From assembly GCF_003860135.1 (NCBI RefSeq), contig NZ_RQYN01000003.1, forward strand, positions 1 through 64,000: 64,000 nt of DNA, read 5' to 3'. The notes beneath the pieces are model-generated. The model worked only from the letters and a program-made list of their open reading frames with translations. It was not told the DNA's origin and searched no databases. Shown piece by piece: positions 24,478-32,788 of the stretch (positions within the stretch are counted from its first letter, which is position 1; the number at the start of each line of letters is the position of its first letter). The stretch comes from Tannerella forsythia. Its GTDB lineage: Bacteria > Bacteroidota > Bacteroidia > Bacteroidales > Tannerellaceae. The position numbers were made by a program, and so were the translations under genes.

Positions 24478-25341
24478 ATGGGAACTGAGAAAATTGATAG
24501 CGTTCAAAAGCTATTAGACATTGTAGGCAGACTTGATGTGGAAGAAGATGAAGTTCTTCTTTATCGAGGGAATAATGGAATGAAAAAAAATAAAGAAATA
24601 TTGCCTTCAATATATTATAGAGGAGAAAACGGAAAGAGTTCTATCGAAAAAGAAGATAAACTTTATTGGGAAATTCTCAGATTATTGCCTGCTGAATTCG
24701 GTGATTCTAAATCGACATTCGATAATCTTGTTAAAATGAGACATTATACTCTACCTACAAGATTGTTAGACATAACTTATAATCCACTGGTTTCACTTTA
24801 TTTTAGCTGTGGAAGAAATAATGAAGGAAATAATGGAGAATTGATTGTCTTTAAAATCAAAAAAAATGACATCAAAAATTACGATAGTGACACAGTTAGT
24901 ATATTGTCAAATTTATGTAAACGTCCATTTGATTTTACTTTGCCAGAAATATCTTCTTTTTCAGACGCTAATGATCGGAAAAAACAATTTAATGAAGATC
25001 ATTCCATAGAACTTCTTCTTCATGATATAAGATCAGAGAAGCCTCATTTTAAGGCTCTAATAGAGCCGGAAGACCTTGCTCGAGTTGTTTGTGTAAATCC
25101 AAAACTTACGAATGAGAGACTGATCCGTCAAAGCGGAGCATTCTTACTCTTTGGCATAGATAAAAAGAAAGAAGAGCCGGCAAAAATAGATAATAGCTTA
25201 GTCGCTGCTAGAATAGAAGTTGAAAAATGTAAAAAAGAAGAGATTTTAAAACAGTTGTCACAAGTAAATATAACCGAAGCGACATTATTTCCAGAATTAG
25301 AAAATGTAACCCAATATTTGTTGAAAGAATTTCTTAGATAA
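24478..25341 (+). CDS. FRG-domain protein
   Basis: A 287-aa protein with the FRG pattern: LLYRGNN near residue 28, then MRHYTLPTRLLDITYNPLV (87-105) and SLYFSC, and NERLIRQSGAFLLFG late in the protein. FRG domains are widespread in prophages and anti-phage islands, sometimes fused to other effectors; the biochemical activity is not well settled. No fused domain is seen, only a C-terminal helical extension. The gene is markedly A+T-rich compared with its surroundings, a sign of horizontal acquisition. Its separate leader (about 280 bp after the dynamins) suggests its own transcript. Confidence 0.82.
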   Translation: MGTEKIDSVQKLLDIVGRLDVEEDEVLLYRGNNGMKKNKEILPSIYYRGENGKSSIEKEDKLYWEILRLLPAEFGDSKSTFDNLVKMRHYTLPTRLLDITYNPLVSLYFSCGRNNEGNNGELIVFKIKKNDIKNYDSDTVSILSNLCKRPFDFTLPEISSFSDANDRKKQFNEDHSIELLLHDIRSEKPHFKALIEPEDLARVVCVNPKLTNERLIRQSGAFLLFGIDKKKEEPAKIDNSLVAARIEVEKCKKEEILKQLSQVNITEATLFPELENVTQYLLKEFLR

Positions 25342-25438
25342 CAAAGAATCATTCTGCCCCTCTGCGGGTTTTCTGCGTAGCTTATATGTAATTTTGCGGC
25401 ATCGATAAGGACAAAATATAATAGATAAAAGAATATAG

Positions 25439-25993
25439 ATGACTGAAAAAGAACAAATAGTTACTGCGGAGAGCCGTTCGCTGCATGAGGTCGTGGCGGA
25501 TTATAGTTATGCGTTGGACCTGTTGGATCAGTACGACTACCGTACAATCGAGGTGGAGGCCGTGAGCGGTCTCCCTCGGTTTCGCGCTACGTACGAGGGG
25601 GCGATGGAAGCCATTCGCAGCTTGAAAGAGCGGTTTGGGGGCAGCCCGCTGTTCGGCAACGAGAAAGACGGGTCGTTTCGAAGCTCTATCGGGCAGATTT
25701 ATCAGACGTTCGACGACCGGGAGCTTTACCCCTCAGCCGAAGAGAAGGCGGCCATGCTGCTCTATCTGGTAGTGAAGAACCATTCGTTCAGCGATGGCAA
25801 CAAACGCATTGCCGCGATGCTGTTTCTGTGGTTTATGCATCACAACGGCCTGCTCTACCGAACGGATGGCAGGAAGCGTATCGCGGACAATACGTTGGTG
25901 GCGCTTACGCTGATGATCGCATGCAGTCCCGCCGAGGAGAAAGACCTGATGGTGCGACTGACGGTCTGCCTGATCAACACAAACAATCAATAA
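25439..25993 (+). CDS. Fic/Doc-family protein
   Basis: The 184-aa protein has a complete Fic-type loop, HSFSDGNKRIAA starting at His115, embedded in the usual helices; the Lys in GNKR is of the Doc type. Fic enzymes attach AMP or other nucleotides to targets, while Doc phosphorylates EF-Tu. Full-length RhuM-type proteins carry a longer DNA-binding N terminus; here only the Fic half with a short helical leader exists, so this may be a natural short form or a truncation. No separate antitoxin gene is evident. A WYL regulator follows 30 bp later. Confidence 0.8.
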   Translation: MTEKEQIVTAESRSLHEVVADYSYALDLLDQYDYRTIEVEAVSGLPRFRATYEGAMEAIRSLKERFGGSPLFGNEKDGSFRSSIGQIYQTFDDRELYPSAEEKAAMLLYLVVKNHSFSDGNKRIAAMLFLWFMHHNGLLYRTDGRKRIADNTLVALTLMIACSPAEEKDLMVRLTVCLINTNNQ

Positions 25994-26023
25994 TAAGCGA
26001 TTTATCGATATAACGATCGTTCT

Positions 26024-26944
26024 ATGGCAAAGCATCAATTTCGGAAATACATCTGGATCATCGACCGGCTCTACCGTACGGGAGGTATCACGTACAAAGA
26101 GCTGGCGGAGGCGTGGAAAAACTGTTCGCTGAACGACGAAGGCCGGCCGTTGCCCAAGCGTACGTTCGACGATTACAAGCGGGCTATCGAAGAGACATTC
26201 GACCTCAATATCATCTGTAATGCGAGCAACGGCTATACCTATCGTATCGAAAATACGGACGACATCAGCAAAGATCATATCAAGAGCTGGTTGTTGAGTT
26301 CGTTTGCGGTCAACAACATCATTCAGGAGAGTCGCAAGCTCAAAGCGCGCATCCTGTTTGAGCGTATCCCTTCGGGCAATGAATCGCTGATGACTATCAT
26401 CGAGGCGATGCAGACCGATAGACGCCTGCAAATGACGTATCAAAGTTTTCATTGTGAGCGTCCCCGAACATTTCTGGCCGATCCGTACTGTGTAAAAGTG
26501 AGCCGGCAACGCTGGTATGTCGTGGTATTCGAGCCGGAGAACGGACAAATACGTACATACGCCTTAGACCGGATGAAACGGATAGAACCGACGAGGGAAT
26601 CGTTCGTCTTCCCCGACACGTTTGATGCGGAGACATATTTTGCCGATGCTTTCGGGGTGATTGTCATCCCCGAAGAGTTGGATGTGGAAACGATCCGTCT
26701 GAAAGTTTCCGAAGCGGGTAACAAACGCAAGTATTTCGATTCCTTGCCGCTGCACCCTTCGCAGAGAGAGGTGGAACGTTATCCGGAATATTCCGTCTTC
26801 GAATACCGGCTCTATCCGACGTACGACTTCTTTCAGGAAGTCCTCTCGCATGGTGCCGAAGTCGAGCTTCTCTCGCCCGAATGGGTACGAGGCGAGCTCC
26901 GTTACATGGTCGAAGAAATGCACGCACTGTACCGGAAGAAGTAG
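26024..26944 (+). CDS. WYL-domain transcriptional regulator
   Basis: A 306-aa protein with an N-terminal helix-turn-helix region (about 1-75, including GGITYKELAEAW and KRTFDDYKRAIEE) and a WYL domain (about 125-220, with FLADPYCVKVSRQRWYVV and TYALDRMKRIEPT), followed by a C-terminal extension region (FFQEVLSHGAEVELLSPEWV). WYL proteins bind nucleotide or nucleic-acid ligands and often control defence or DNA-repair genes. Its place at the right edge of the island makes it a candidate regulator of the neighbouring genes. Nothing gene-like is seen in 26945-27285. Confidence 0.88.
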   Translation: MAKHQFRKYIWIIDRLYRTGGITYKELAEAWKNCSLNDEGRPLPKRTFDDYKRAIEETFDLNIICNASNGYTYRIENTDDISKDHIKSWLLSSFAVNNIIQESRKLKARILFERIPSGNESLMTIIEAMQTDRRLQMTYQSFHCERPRTFLADPYCVKVSRQRWYVVVFEPENGQIRTYALDRMKRIEPTRESFVFPDTFDAETYFADAFGVIVIPEELDVETIRLKVSEAGNKRKYFDSLPLHPSQREVERYPEYSVFEYRLYPTYDFFQEVLSHGAEVELLSPEWVRGELRYMVEEMHALYRKK

Positions 26945-27285
26945 AGTCATATTCTGAGTTCTACGTGTAACAAAAATTTTTTGTTCCCGAATCACGATGT
27001 CTATATAAGTGATATTCTTCTAAATTCACCCCACAAACCGATTCGTAAAGCCTCCAAATCAACTAAAGACGTCAATTGGGAGGAAAATCATTTCGCTTTT
27101 TCCCTGAGGATGAATCGACTTCAAGCACCGCTATCCGGCTTATTTTATCAATAAGGAAAACAAACCGGCGATCACGCATCCCGATAGTAAGGGCGTCTTC
27201 GCAGTCGATTAGGCAAAATTAACAGGAAGAAATTAGGTGTGTTTGCCGAATATTTCCTATCTTAGGAGCCATTAATATGGGGATT

Positions 27286-28542
27286 ATGAAAACAAACGTT
27301 TTAATTCGATTTATTTTATGGGTCGCCTTCTTTGTAGCTGGCGAGGTTTCCTTGTTTGCACAGGAACTCGAGAATAATTATATTACAGTAAGCGGCGTAA
27401 TTAAGGATAAACAAACGAATAAAAAACTGGTATCGGTCAATGTATCGATTCCGCAAACAAGCGTTGGAACAGTCACTAATGCCGATGGCTATTTTTCGAT
27501 TAAAGTAAAAGATTCGTTACAGGCCAAAAATCTGGAGTTTTCGCATATCGGATATACCAATGTGCTTTACCCTGTTGGTCAGACGGATATAGATAATGCC
27601 GAGATATTCTTGCTTCCGAATACCAATATTTTGGCTGAAGTTACGGTGATGGGCGGCGATGCGCGCGGAATCGTGGAGGAGGCAATTGAAAAAATCGCAA
27701 TGAACTATCCGGCAAAAGAGAATCTACTGACCGGTTTTTATCGCGAAGTGATTCAGAAAAGGAAACGGTATATCAATATTTCGGAGGCGGTTGTCCATAT
27801 TTTTAAAACGCCTTATACCCGTGGTTTCGAACATGATCGGGTACAGGTCTTTAAAGGTCGGAAACTGCTTAGCCAAAAAGCAGGCGACACACTGGTTGTC
27901 AAGCTGGAAGGAGGCCCCAATTTGTCGCATTATATCGATTTGATCAAAAATAAAGAGTTGCTACTCGACAAAACGGAAATGGAAAATTACTCGTTCCGTT
28001 TCGGAGAGCCGGTAATGATAGACAACAGGCCTCACCATCAAGTGAACTTTCAGCCACGTTTGTTGTTGCCGTATGCCCTTTACTATGGATCTCTGTATAT
28101 CGATAAGGAAACGATGACGATTACCCGTGCAGAATTTAACCTCAGCATGGATGACCGCTCCAAAGCCACTCAAGCCATGTTACGCAAGAAGCCTTTCGGC
28201 TTACGTTTTAAGCCGGAGCAAATGACCTTTCTCGTCGCCTATAAACGGCATGACGGACGTAGCTATCTGAATTATGTGCGTAACGAAGTGCGCTTCAAAT
28301 GCGACTGGAAGCGTCGCCTTTTCTCGACATCTTATACCGTTTTTTCCGAAATGGTTGTTACCGAACGGAAAGAGGATGATTTTTCCCGAATTTCATACAA
28401 AGATTCCTTTAAGTCCGGCCATTCTTTGTCGGATAAAGTAGGAAATTTTTACGATGAAGATTTCTGGGGAGGATACAATATTATCGAGCCTACCGAATCG
28501 CTTGAAAATGCCGTTAACAAGCTAAAGAAGCAGTATAAATAA
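27286..28542 (+). CDS. Secreted protein with carboxypeptidase-like regulatory domain
   Basis: About 418 aa from the Met at 27286, which directly begins a signal peptide (MKTNVLIRF..., hydrophobic, ending SLFAQ); the Met at 27277 is less likely. A CarboxypepD_reg-like beta-sandwich (about 35-120; VSGVIKDKQTNKKLVSVNVS, GTVTNADGYFSI) is followed by a conserved Bacteroidetes C-terminal region starting near AEVTVMGGDARGIVEEAIEKI. Such proteins are periplasmic or outer-membrane associated with unknown role. The domain also opens SusC-like TonB receptors, but this protein is too short to have a barrel of that type. Confidence 0.8.
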   Translation: MKTNVLIRFILWVAFFVAGEVSLFAQELENNYITVSGVIKDKQTNKKLVSVNVSIPQTSVGTVTNADGYFSIKVKDSLQAKNLEFSHIGYTNVLYPVGQTDIDNAEIFLLPNTNILAEVTVMGGDARGIVEEAIEKIAMNYPAKENLLTGFYREVIQKRKRYINISEAVVHIFKTPYTRGFEHDRVQVFKGRKLLSQKAGDTLVVKLEGGPNLSHYIDLIKNKELLLDKTEMENYSFRFGEPVMIDNRPHHQVNFQPRLLLPYALYYGSLYIDKETMTITRAEFNLSMDDRSKATQAMLRKKPFGLRFKPEQMTFLVAYKRHDGRSYLNYVRNEVRFKCDWKRRLFSTSYTVFSEMVVTERKEDDFSRISYKDSFKSGHSLSDKVGNFYDEDFWGGYNIIEPTESLENAVNKLKKQYK

Positions 28543-28634
28543 CTTCTTGATCGCAGTCTTATCCTTGTTTCCGAAACAGCGGGTGAGCATAATCTGTTCC
28601 GATCAAAATCATCTACTTTCTTTATATCGTCCGC

Positions 28635-29648
28635 TTATCGAAACATCAAGTGGATTGCATCCAATAATGCTTCAATCGTTTGCGCCTCCGTTGTCCTTCC
28701 ATCGGGATGATGGATGACAAATCCACGGGATGATTCACCGTCTGTTTGGATATAAGTGTCGCTATCTATATGACGGTTCGCGAGAATGCCGTTGCGTTGC
28801 AAGGCTTTGCGAACCATGGCGTATCGGTTCCCATGTCCTTCGAGGCGAATCTGTGCGCGGAATACATTGTCGATACGGAAGAAGCCGGTCTCCGTGTCGT
28901 ACGTAATCCCTTTGCGCGAAAAGAAACTGCTTAGTTTGCCTTCGAGCGAAAGATCTTCGGGCGTACCGATGACGATGCCGTTGACTTTATCCATTAGCCA
29001 TATTTTATCGGCGATTTGCAAAGCCAGTTCCAAGTCGTGGGTCGACATGAAAACGGTTTTGTCAATCGTTTGCGTCAAAGTATGAAGTAACTGCATGATT
29101 TCTACCTTGCTCGGAAAATCAAGGAAAGCCGTCGGTTCGTCGAGAAAGATCACGGGTGTTTCCTGTGCCAATGCTTTTGCGATCATCACCTTTTGACGCT
29201 CTCCGTCACTCAGCGTATGCACCATGCGCCGGGCAAGTGCCTCGATATTCACCAATTCGATGGCTTCCTGTACGGCTTCCTTGTCTTTTTGTTTCAGGGT
29301 ACCCCAAAAACCGGTGTACGGACTTCGTCCGAGACCGATCAACTCTTCGGCTGTCATGTTGCGGATGTCGCATTTCTCCGTAAGGACGACGCCGATCAAC
29401 GTCGCCAGCTTTTTATCGTCGTATTGCGAAAGCGGACGACCGAGGATCTCAATATCTCCGCCAAGTGGTGCCTGAAAAGCGGAAAGGGTACGAAGCAGGG
29501 TCGATTTTCCGACACCGTTCGTCCCTAAAAGACAGGTTAGTTCGCCACTGCTAATCTGCGCATGAATATGAGATGCCACGCGCTTTGTTCCGTGTTTATC
29601 GGGATATCCGATGCTCAGATCCCGGATGTTGATCGTCATTTGTTTCAT
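28635..29648 (-). CDS. btuD: Cobalamin (corrinoid) ABC importer, ATP-binding protein
   Basis: The ATPase has Walker A GTNGVGKST (42-50), signature LSDGERQ (146-152) and Walker B VIFLDEP (166-172). Family assignment between iron-siderophore (FecE-like) and cobalamin (BtuD-like) is decided by the cobalamin riboswitch in front of the operon. At 337 aa it is about 80 residues longer than usual: a C-terminal extra part (about 255-337, with EGHGNRYAMVRKALQRNGIL) follows the nucleotide-binding domain and is unexplained. Its start overlaps the permease stop by 4 bp. Confidence 0.88.
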   Translation of the reverse strand: MKQMTINIRDLSIGYPDKHGTKRVASHIHAQISSGELTCLLGTNGVGKSTLLRTLSAFQAPLGGDIEILGRPLSQYDDKKLATLIGVVLTEKCDIRNMTAEELIGLGRSPYTGFWGTLKQKDKEAVQEAIELVNIEALARRMVHTLSDGERQKVMIAKALAQETPVIFLDEPTAFLDFPSKVEIMQLLHTLTQTIDKTVFMSTHDLELALQIADKIWLMDKVNGIVIGTPEDLSLEGKLSSFFSRKGITYDTETGFFRIDNVFRAQIRLEGHGNRYAMVRKALQRNGILANRHIDSDTYIQTDGESSRGFVIHHPDGRTTEAQTIEALLDAIHLMFR

Positions 29649-30682
29649 TCGGTCATTTCGTTTTTACGTTTGCTGAAAAGGACATACACGACGATCGGGG
29701 CACCGATAAGCGCCGTGATGGAGTTGACCGGCAACGCGCCTTCAAAGCCGGGCATGCGTGCGATCAAATTGCACAAGAGAGCCAGTGAAGAACCGGTCAA
29801 TACGGCTGCGGGCATCAATACGCGATGATCGGAGGTACGCAGCAACCCACGGCACAAATGAGGTACAGCGAGGCCAAGAAAAATCACGGGGCCGCAATAA
29901 GCCGTCACAATGGCCGTTAGGATTCCCGAACAGGAGATGACATACAACCTTGCCCGCTTGATGTTTAACCCCAAGTTTTTGGCATAGCCGTCGCCGAGGA
30001 GCAGTAGATTAAGCGTTTTAATCAGCAGGAACGACAGCGGCAGCAATACGGCCATGATGCAGATGAAAAGCGTCATCTGGTTACCCGAAACACGTGCGAA
30101 GCTACCTAACCCCCAGATAACGTATGCGCGGATGTCTTCTTCTACACTAAAATATTTGAATACACCGATAATCGCGTTTGCGACGTAACCGATCATCACT
30201 CCGATAATCAGTAAAGTCACACTACCTTTGACTTTCTGCGAGACAAACACGATCAGCGTCATCACCGACAACGCACCTGCCGTAGCCGCGATGGTCAGCG
30301 CAATCTCTCCGATGTATCCTAGTTTGCTCAATGCTACGCCGCCGATACTGCCCGAAAGCAGGATCACCGAAGCAACACCGAGACTTGCTCCCGAACTGAT
30401 TCCCAGCACTGACGGGCCTGCCAACGGGTTACGGAAGACGGTTTGCATCTGCAGGCCGCTTACGGACAGTCCCGCACCGGCCACTAATGCCGTAAGTGAC
30501 TGGGGAATCCGAGATTTCCAGACAATATTTTGCCATACGACGGGTTCATCGCTCGATCCGCAGATTATGTTCCAAACCGCTCGTAAAGGGATGTGTACCG
30601 AACCCAATACGAGGTTGAGGAAGAAAAAGAATATGATCGATACCGTGATGAAGATCAGTACGAGAGCCGTGTATCGCTTCAT
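29645..30682 (-). CDS. btuC: Cobalamin ABC importer, permease
   Basis: A 345-aa FecCD/BtuC-type permease with about ten membrane helices. Typical segments are GLQMQTVFRNPLAGPSVLGI (about 80-100), WGLGSFARVSGNQM and the C-terminal GLAVPHLCRGLLRTSDHRVL, which contacts the ATPase. It overlaps the substrate-binding protein by 4 bp upstream and the ATPase by 4 bp downstream, so the three genes form one tightly coupled operon. Confidence 0.9.
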   Translation of the reverse strand: MKRYTALVLIFITVSIIFFFFLNLVLGSVHIPLRAVWNIICGSSDEPVVWQNIVWKSRIPQSLTALVAGAGLSVSGLQMQTVFRNPLAGPSVLGISSGASLGVASVILLSGSIGGVALSKLGYIGEIALTIAATAGALSVMTLIVFVSQKVKGSVTLLIIGVMIGYVANAIIGVFKYFSVEEDIRAYVIWGLGSFARVSGNQMTLFICIMAVLLPLSFLLIKTLNLLLLGDGYAKNLGLNIKRARLYVISCSGILTAIVTAYCGPVIFLGLAVPHLCRGLLRTSDHRVLMPAAVLTGSSLALLCNLIARMPGFEGALPVNSITALIGAPIVVYVLFSKRKNEMTE

Positions 30683-31824
30683 TTCAGCAATTTATAATAT
30701 ACCGGTTCGTAATCGGGCAGCAGATCGGGGTGGAACACCCGGATCAAGTCGGCCAGTATGACTTCCGGTTGCGAAGGAGCACTTTCGTAAAACGGTTGTT
30801 TACGCAAGTTGCAGTAAATAATCCCCTTGTCGCGGAAAGCTTTGAAATCGGTGTATCGATTGTCTTCTTTGCGCAGAGCGTCGTATGAAAATTCGCCGTC
30901 GAAACTGTTCACGATACGCCAGTATTGAGCACTTTCGGCTTGACTGTAGACGGACTCGAAGTCGAGGGTAAGTCCTCCGGAATGCGTATCGTCTTTTAGA
31001 AAATAATCAGCTCCTGCATCGCGGAACTGTTGTGCGAGAAAACTTTTTCCGCCGACGGCATACCAATTACCTCCCCGCATCTCACCACTGAACACGACGG
31101 GACGCTTTCCGACATCGGCGGTCAGCGCTTTCAGTTCGTTGTATTTTCGTTCAATTTCGTCGAAACATTCGTTCGCTTCTTCTTCACAACCGGTCAGCAG
31201 TCCGATCAATCTGATCCATTCGGCCTGTCCGAGGGGAGTCAACTCTTTGTAGCCCAGATGAGGGATTAGGGGGACGCCTGTTTCTTTCAAGGCTTCATAT
31301 CCTCCCCGTTTAAACGGCGATATGAGGATAATCTCCGGATCCATCCCGATAATGATTTCGGTATCGAAATTCCCTTCAATTCCTATTTTCCGCGTTTGAC
31401 CTGTTTTCAGCTGTTCGTTCATCTTCCGGTCGAAGAGGTGGCGTGTACTGGTAATGCCCGCTACCAAATGCTGTCTGTCGAGCTTGATAAAATTCGATAG
31501 TTGCAACGAAGTCATGCAAACGACCTTCTTTACAGGGATGGGGATGGGTTCGTAACCGTCCGGAGCCGATAATCCCTCCTCGTCTTTGGGGACGAGGGCA
31601 TAATGGTACGAAGCGCCTTCTTCCTTCTGTGGGTCTTGAATATCGACGAGCCATATTTTGCCGGAAGAAGTGATGCGGAAACCTTGTGCGTGACGAGCTC
31701 GCATCACCTCCGTCCGCTCCTTATCGGCGGCATTTCCGGTACTTTGCTCTTCCTGCCGTTTACCTGTCTGCTGACACGATGCGCCAAACATGATCATGAT
31801 GCAGACGATGATTTTTTTCTTCAT
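30679..31824 (-). CDS. btuF: Cobalamin ABC importer, substrate-binding lipoprotein
   Basis: About 381 aa from the Met at 31824, which starts a lipoprotein signal (MKKKIIVCIMIMFGASC). The longer open frame to 31962 would translate the cobalamin riboswitch and is rejected. The protein is a helical-backbone type periplasmic binding protein (PF01497-like): RKIGIEGNFDTEIIIGMDPEIILIS in the first lobe and EILADLIRVFHP-type C-terminal helix. It should deliver a corrinoid to the permease encoded next. No TonB-dependent outer-membrane receptor is nearby. Confidence 0.85.
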   Translation of the reverse strand: MKKKIIVCIMIMFGASCQQTGKRQEEQSTGNAADKERTEVMRARHAQGFRITSSGKIWLVDIQDPQKEEGASYHYALVPKDEEGLSAPDGYEPIPIPVKKVVCMTSLQLSNFIKLDRQHLVAGITSTRHLFDRKMNEQLKTGQTRKIGIEGNFDTEIIIGMDPEIILISPFKRGGYEALKETGVPLIPHLGYKELTPLGQAEWIRLIGLLTGCEEEANECFDEIERKYNELKALTADVGKRPVVFSGEMRGGNWYAVGGKSFLAQQFRDAGADYFLKDDTHSGGLTLDFESVYSQAESAQYWRIVNSFDGEFSYDALRKEDNRYTDFKAFRDKGIIYCNLRKQPFYESAPSQPEVILADLIRVFHPDLLPDYEPVYYKLLK

Positions 31825-31867
31825 TTTTATTGATGTATCCATTATTGCTCTTTCACCCGAAAGCGGT

Positions 31868-32053
31868 CTGTCCCGTAATGCAAAAGGCAGGTCTTCTGAC
31901 TTGTTCCGGCAGGCACGCCTTCCCGGTTTTTTTAGACCAGTGGCGGAGGTTGTGCCTCTCATCGATGGAACTTACAGCTACGGGGATAGTTCCCGATTTT
32001 CACGGGATTCCCTTTTCATTTCGCTTCGTGCATGACGAACCGAAAAACCTTTG
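31868..32053 (-). promoter_or_regulatory. Cobalamin riboswitch
   Basis: On the minus strand the sequence shows the conserved parts of the adenosylcobalamin riboswitch in order: a GGGAA segment with GTGAAA-TC-GGGA, CCCCGTAGCTGTAA, GCCACTGG, GGGAAGGC, and the B12 box GTCAGAAGACCTGCC at 31886-31900. It ends about 45-60 nt before the substrate-binding protein start, so ligand binding probably hides the ribosome-binding region, as is usual in this phylum. This fixes the downstream transporter as corrinoid-related. Confidence 0.93.
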
Positions 32054-32059
32054 CGGAAG

Positions 32060-32090
32060 CAAAGATAATGCAAGCAAGGGCAACCGCAAA
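32060..32090 (-). promoter_or_regulatory. Promoter of the cobalamin operon
   Basis: On the minus strand TTTG (32087-32090), exactly 19 nt, then TATCTTTG (32060-32067). This is a perfect match to the Bacteroidetes primary-sigma consensus. Transcription should start near 32053, at the 5' end of the riboswitch. Confidence 0.8.
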
Positions 32091-32095
32091 AAAAA

Positions 32096-32126
32096 TTGGC
32101 TTCTTTTCCGAAAATGTCTACCTTTG
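32096..32126 (+). promoter_or_regulatory. Divergent promoter for the DUF3256 gene
   Basis: TTGG at 32096-32099, 19 nt, then a perfect TACCTTTG at 32119-32126. It is back to back with the cobalamin operon promoter, with only 5 bp between the two -33 boxes, and lies 27 bp before the start at 32153. Confidence 0.6.
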
Positions 32127-32152
32127 AAACCTATTAATAAAGACGAATAAAA

Positions 32153-32788
32153 ATGAAGCAGATGATAATGAAGGTGCTGTTGTCAGCATGCGCGATGAAC
32201 CTCGGAGCACAGGATATGGGCGAACTGTTTGTGAAGATGCCGGACGAGTATATCGTAGAACTGGAAGATGCGTGGCGGAAAGATCTGGTGGATCTCTACC
32301 AAGCAGGAAAAGATGCCAAGCTGCAAAACAAGATGCAAGGCACATCGCAGTTGATGAAACTTACGCCCGATTATCTGAAAATACAGACGACCGCGCGGAG
32401 TACGGTTGAACTGAGACGCCTCCCACTGATCAATGACACGTATATTATCTGTATGGTTACCACTGTCTCGGCTCCGGTACCGGACAGCCGTGTGGACTTT
32501 TTTACAACCGACTGGAAGCAACTTCCTGCTATCGATTTGTATACTCCCGCATCGGTCGAACAATTTGTTCGTACCGAAGTTGATACGGCCCATGTCGTTT
32601 TTCTCGATACGATGGCCGCGCTCGATATGGACTTATTTGTTTACCGTTTGAGCGAAGAGGCACAGACGTTGACGGTCGAATACACGACTCCGCAGTATCT
32701 TGACGAAGCGATGCGTGAAAAAGCCAAACGATTTTTCAAAACGGAACCCATCATCTTTACCTGGGATAAAAGACGGTTTATCAAATGA
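32153..32788 (+). CDS. DUF3256 family protein
   Basis: A 211-aa protein matching the Bacteroidales DUF3256 pattern: DMGELFVKMPDEYIVELEDA near the start, then KLTPDYLKIQTT and a C-terminal YTTPQYLDEAMREKAKRFF. A weak signal-like N terminus (MKVLLSACAMNLGAQ) suggests export. The function is unknown. It overlaps the following transglutaminase gene by 4 bp (ATGA), so the two are coupled. Confidence 0.75.
   Translation: MKQMIMKVLLSACAMNLGAQDMGELFVKMPDEYIVELEDAWRKDLVDLYQAGKDAKLQNKMQGTSQLMKLTPDYLKIQTTARSTVELRRLPLINDTYIICMVTTVSAPVPDSRVDFFTTDWKQLPAIDLYTPASVEQFVRTEVDTAHVVFLDTMAALDMDLFVYRLSEEAQTLTVEYTTPQYLDEAMREKAKRFFKTEPIIFTWDKRRFIK

Noticed and set aside
25439-26944. Fic plus WYL as a toxin-antitoxin pair
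   Set aside because: WYL proteins are regulators and not known as Fic antitoxins; the spacing fits an operon but nothing shows antitoxin function.
31825-31962. N-terminal extension of the cobalamin-binding protein frame
   Set aside because: It would translate the riboswitch; a proper lipoprotein signal starts at 31824.
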